From Rhodospirillaceae bacterium (lineage in GTDB: Bacteria > Pseudomonadota > Alphaproteobacteria > Rhodospirillales > UBA2165): 32,899 bases of DNA. A model generated the notes under the pieces. It searched no databases. It was not told the DNA's origin and worked only from the letters and a program-made list of their open reading frames with translations. Within the stretch, counting starts at the first letter, position 1. The number at the start of each line of letters is the position of its first letter. Made by a program: the position numbers and the translations under genes. The DNA is taken from the NCBI GenBank assembly GCA_002687515.1, contig NZAK01000174.1:1-32899 (forward strand), read 5' to 3'. Below are positions 31,605 through 32,899 of this stretch, one piece after another.

Positions 31605-32822
31605 GGACCTGACAATCTGGCGCATGGCAACCATTTCTCGGTAATGGCGAAGCCGATCGGGCCGAGCTGCAATCTTGACTGCGCTTATTGCTATTACACC
31701 GAAAAGAACCGGCTCTATCCGGACACGCGCCGCTTCCGGATGGACGATGAAACCCTGGAAATCTTTATCAGGGACTACATTGCCGCCAGCGATGGCCGGG
31801 AAATCACCTTCTCCTGGCAGGGCGGCGAGCCAACCTTGCTGGGCCGCTCATTTTTTCGCCGGGTGGTCGAACTCGAGCAGCTTTATTGCCCAAAGGGAAA
31901 GACCATTCGCAACGCGCTGCAGACCAACGGCACCTTGCTGAATGGCGCCTGGGCGGCGTTTCTCAAGGAACATGATTTTCTCGTCGGCCTGAGCATCGAC
32001 GGCCCGCGGCCTTTACACGACCGCTACCGCGCGACCCGCCGGGGAGCGGCGACCTTTGAAACCGTCCTCGCCGCGCTCCGTCTCTTGCGCGACACCGATG
32101 TCGCGTTCAACACGCTGACCGTTGTGCATCGCGGAAACGCGCTTCAGGGGCGGAAAGTATACCGATTCTTGCGCGACGAAGGCGTCAGGTTCATGCAGTT
32201 TATACCCTTGGTCGAACGCCAGATGAGCGACGGCGCCCTGGCCGGACCGGAAAATCTGGATGGCGAACCGGCCGCCAAGCGCGCCCCCTGGGCGACGCCG
32301 CCGCAGGCCTTCGGGACCTTCCTGTGCGCCGTGTTCGATGAATGGGTGCGGCGCGATGTCGGCACCGTTTTTGTCCAGATGTTCGATGACCAGCTGGGCC
32401 GCTGGCTGAATGAGCCGCAAGGCCTCTGCGTTTTTTCGGAACATTGCGGACAATGTCTGGCGGTCGAGCACAATGGCGACCTTTACGCCTGCGACCACTA
32501 CGTCTATCCGGAATATCGGCTCGGCAATATTGCTACCAAGCCGCTTCGCGAGATGGCGTCCTCTCCGCCGCAGATGCGATTTGGCGGCGATAAACAAGAC
32601 AGTTTGCCCAAATGCTGCACCGAATGCCCCTTCCTGTTCGCCTGTAACGGCGGCTGCCCGAAACACCGCTTCCAGGCCGCCGCCGACGGCGAGGCGGGGC
32701 TCAACTATTTATGCCCGTCCTACAAACGCTATTTCTCCCATACCGGCCCTTACATGCGGAAAATGGCCGAGTTGCTGAACGCCGGCCGTCCGCCGGCAGA
32801 AATAATGAAACTGAGCAGATAA
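31602..32822 (+). CDS. Radical SAM/SPASM protein, anaerobic sulfatase-maturase-like
   Basis: 406 aa. Radical SAM cluster CNLDCAYC (Cys23, Cys27, Cys30), then FSWQGGEPTLLGRSFF, NALQTNGTLL and GLSIDGP-x-PLHDRYR, typical of the anSME/AslB branch. The SPASM region has CVFSEHCGQC-LAVEHNGDLYACDHY (with the anSME-like Asp in ACDHY) and KCCTECPFLFACNGGCPKHR plus a last Cys in YLCPSY, enough for two auxiliary 4Fe-4S clusters. anSMEs oxidise a Cys or Ser in sulfatases to formylglycine; no sulfatase gene is present here. It starts 29 bases after the EgtB-like gene with no clear ribosome site, so it is probably coupled. Family firm; substrate inferred only. Confidence 0.9.
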   Translation: MGPDNLAHGNHFSVMAKPIGPSCNLDCAYCYYTEKNRLYPDTRRFRMDDETLEIFIRDYIAASDGREITFSWQGGEPTLLGRSFFRRVVELEQLYCPKGKTIRNALQTNGTLLNGAWAAFLKEHDFLVGLSIDGPRPLHDRYRATRRGAATFETVLAALRLLRDTDVAFNTLTVVHRGNALQGRKVYRFLRDEGVRFMQFIPLVERQMSDGALAGPENLDGEPAAKRAPWATPPQAFGTFLCAVFDEWVRRDVGTVFVQMFDDQLGRWLNEPQGLCVFSEHCGQCLAVEHNGDLYACDHYVYPEYRLGNIATKPLREMASSPPQMRFGGDKQDSLPKCCTECPFLFACNGGCPKHRFQAAADGEAGLNYLCPSYKRYFSHTGPYMRKMAELLNAGRPPAEIMKLSR

Positions 32823-32838
32823 TACATAGCGTAATTCC

Positions 32839-32853
32839 GGTGGTCACTCTCCC
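32839..32853. repeat. IS-end-like sequence at the right edge
   Basis: GGTGGTCACTCTCCC is the exact reverse complement of 13337-13351. It is followed by CCTATAATACGGGG with a good -10 (TATAAT, 32859-32864) and an ATG at 32876 (MERPNGQT, open to the window end). This may be the left end of an insertion sequence whose transposase starts at the edge. The frame is too short to identify. Confidence 0.45.
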
Positions 32854-32899
32854 GGGCCTATAATACGGGGTCGCAATGGAACGCCCCAATGGGCAAACA

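Overview
The window looks like the chromosome of a GC-rich alphaproteobacterium, probably Rhodospirillales-like. This is inferred from codon bias, the Caulobacter-type cpa/tad pilus locus, the TTT and hydantoinase-type gene content, and an 'ACGTCCGCTTT...AGCGGACGT' type palindromic repeat. No rRNA, tRNA or CRISPR array was seen. Two short AT-rich regulatory regions and one AT-rich response-regulator gene stand out against the GC-rich background.

Layout. (1) 285-6464, minus strand: a catabolic operon encoding a CocE/NonD-type hydrolase, then a HyuA-type ATPase subunit and a HyuB-type subunit that carries an extra C-terminal Cys-rich tail resembling acetone carboxylase gamma. (2) 6832-8026: a PPOX-type flavoprotein (plus) convergent with a RidA-family protein (minus). 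(3) 8201-13154: a block bounded by two inverted relics of an IS30-type transposase C-terminus. It holds a three-gene ABC importer of the PF04392/COG1101/COG4120 class, a receiver-Hpt protein and an AT-rich CheY-like protein. (4) 13522-18305: a UbiD-family decarboxylase and a TctC-type binding protein (plus), convergent with a fused TctA-TctB permease (minus). These probably take up and decarboxylate an organic acid. (5) 18878-29994, minus strand: a nearly complete tad/cpa Flp-pilus locus in two transcription units. One is tadG (frameshifted)-tadE-tadE; the other is flp-cpaA-cpaB-cpaC-cpaD-cpaE-cpaF-tadB-tadC. (6) 30235-32822, plus strand: an EgtB-like non-heme iron protein followed by a sulfatase-maturase-like radical SAM/SPASM protein. 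The right edge carries a sequence shared with the IS graveyard near 13.34 kb.

How the genes work together. The two tad units have matching promoters (TTGACT-17-TAATAT and TTGACA-16-TAATAC, each with ATTCGTTAATA at the -10) inside similar AT-rich tracts, so pilin, minor pilins and machine are probably co-expressed. A 14-bp perfect hairpin between flp and cpaA probably sets a high pilin-to-machine ratio. The flavoprotein and receiver-Hpt genes share a second, distinct 28-nt promoter (23/28 identical).

Most genes are recognisable families. The least ordinary items are the EgtB-like/radical SAM pair, the HyuB fusion, the duplicated N-terminal domain of CpaF, the one-base frameshift in tadG, and the two promoter pairs. 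I do not see a clearly new defence or mobile system.
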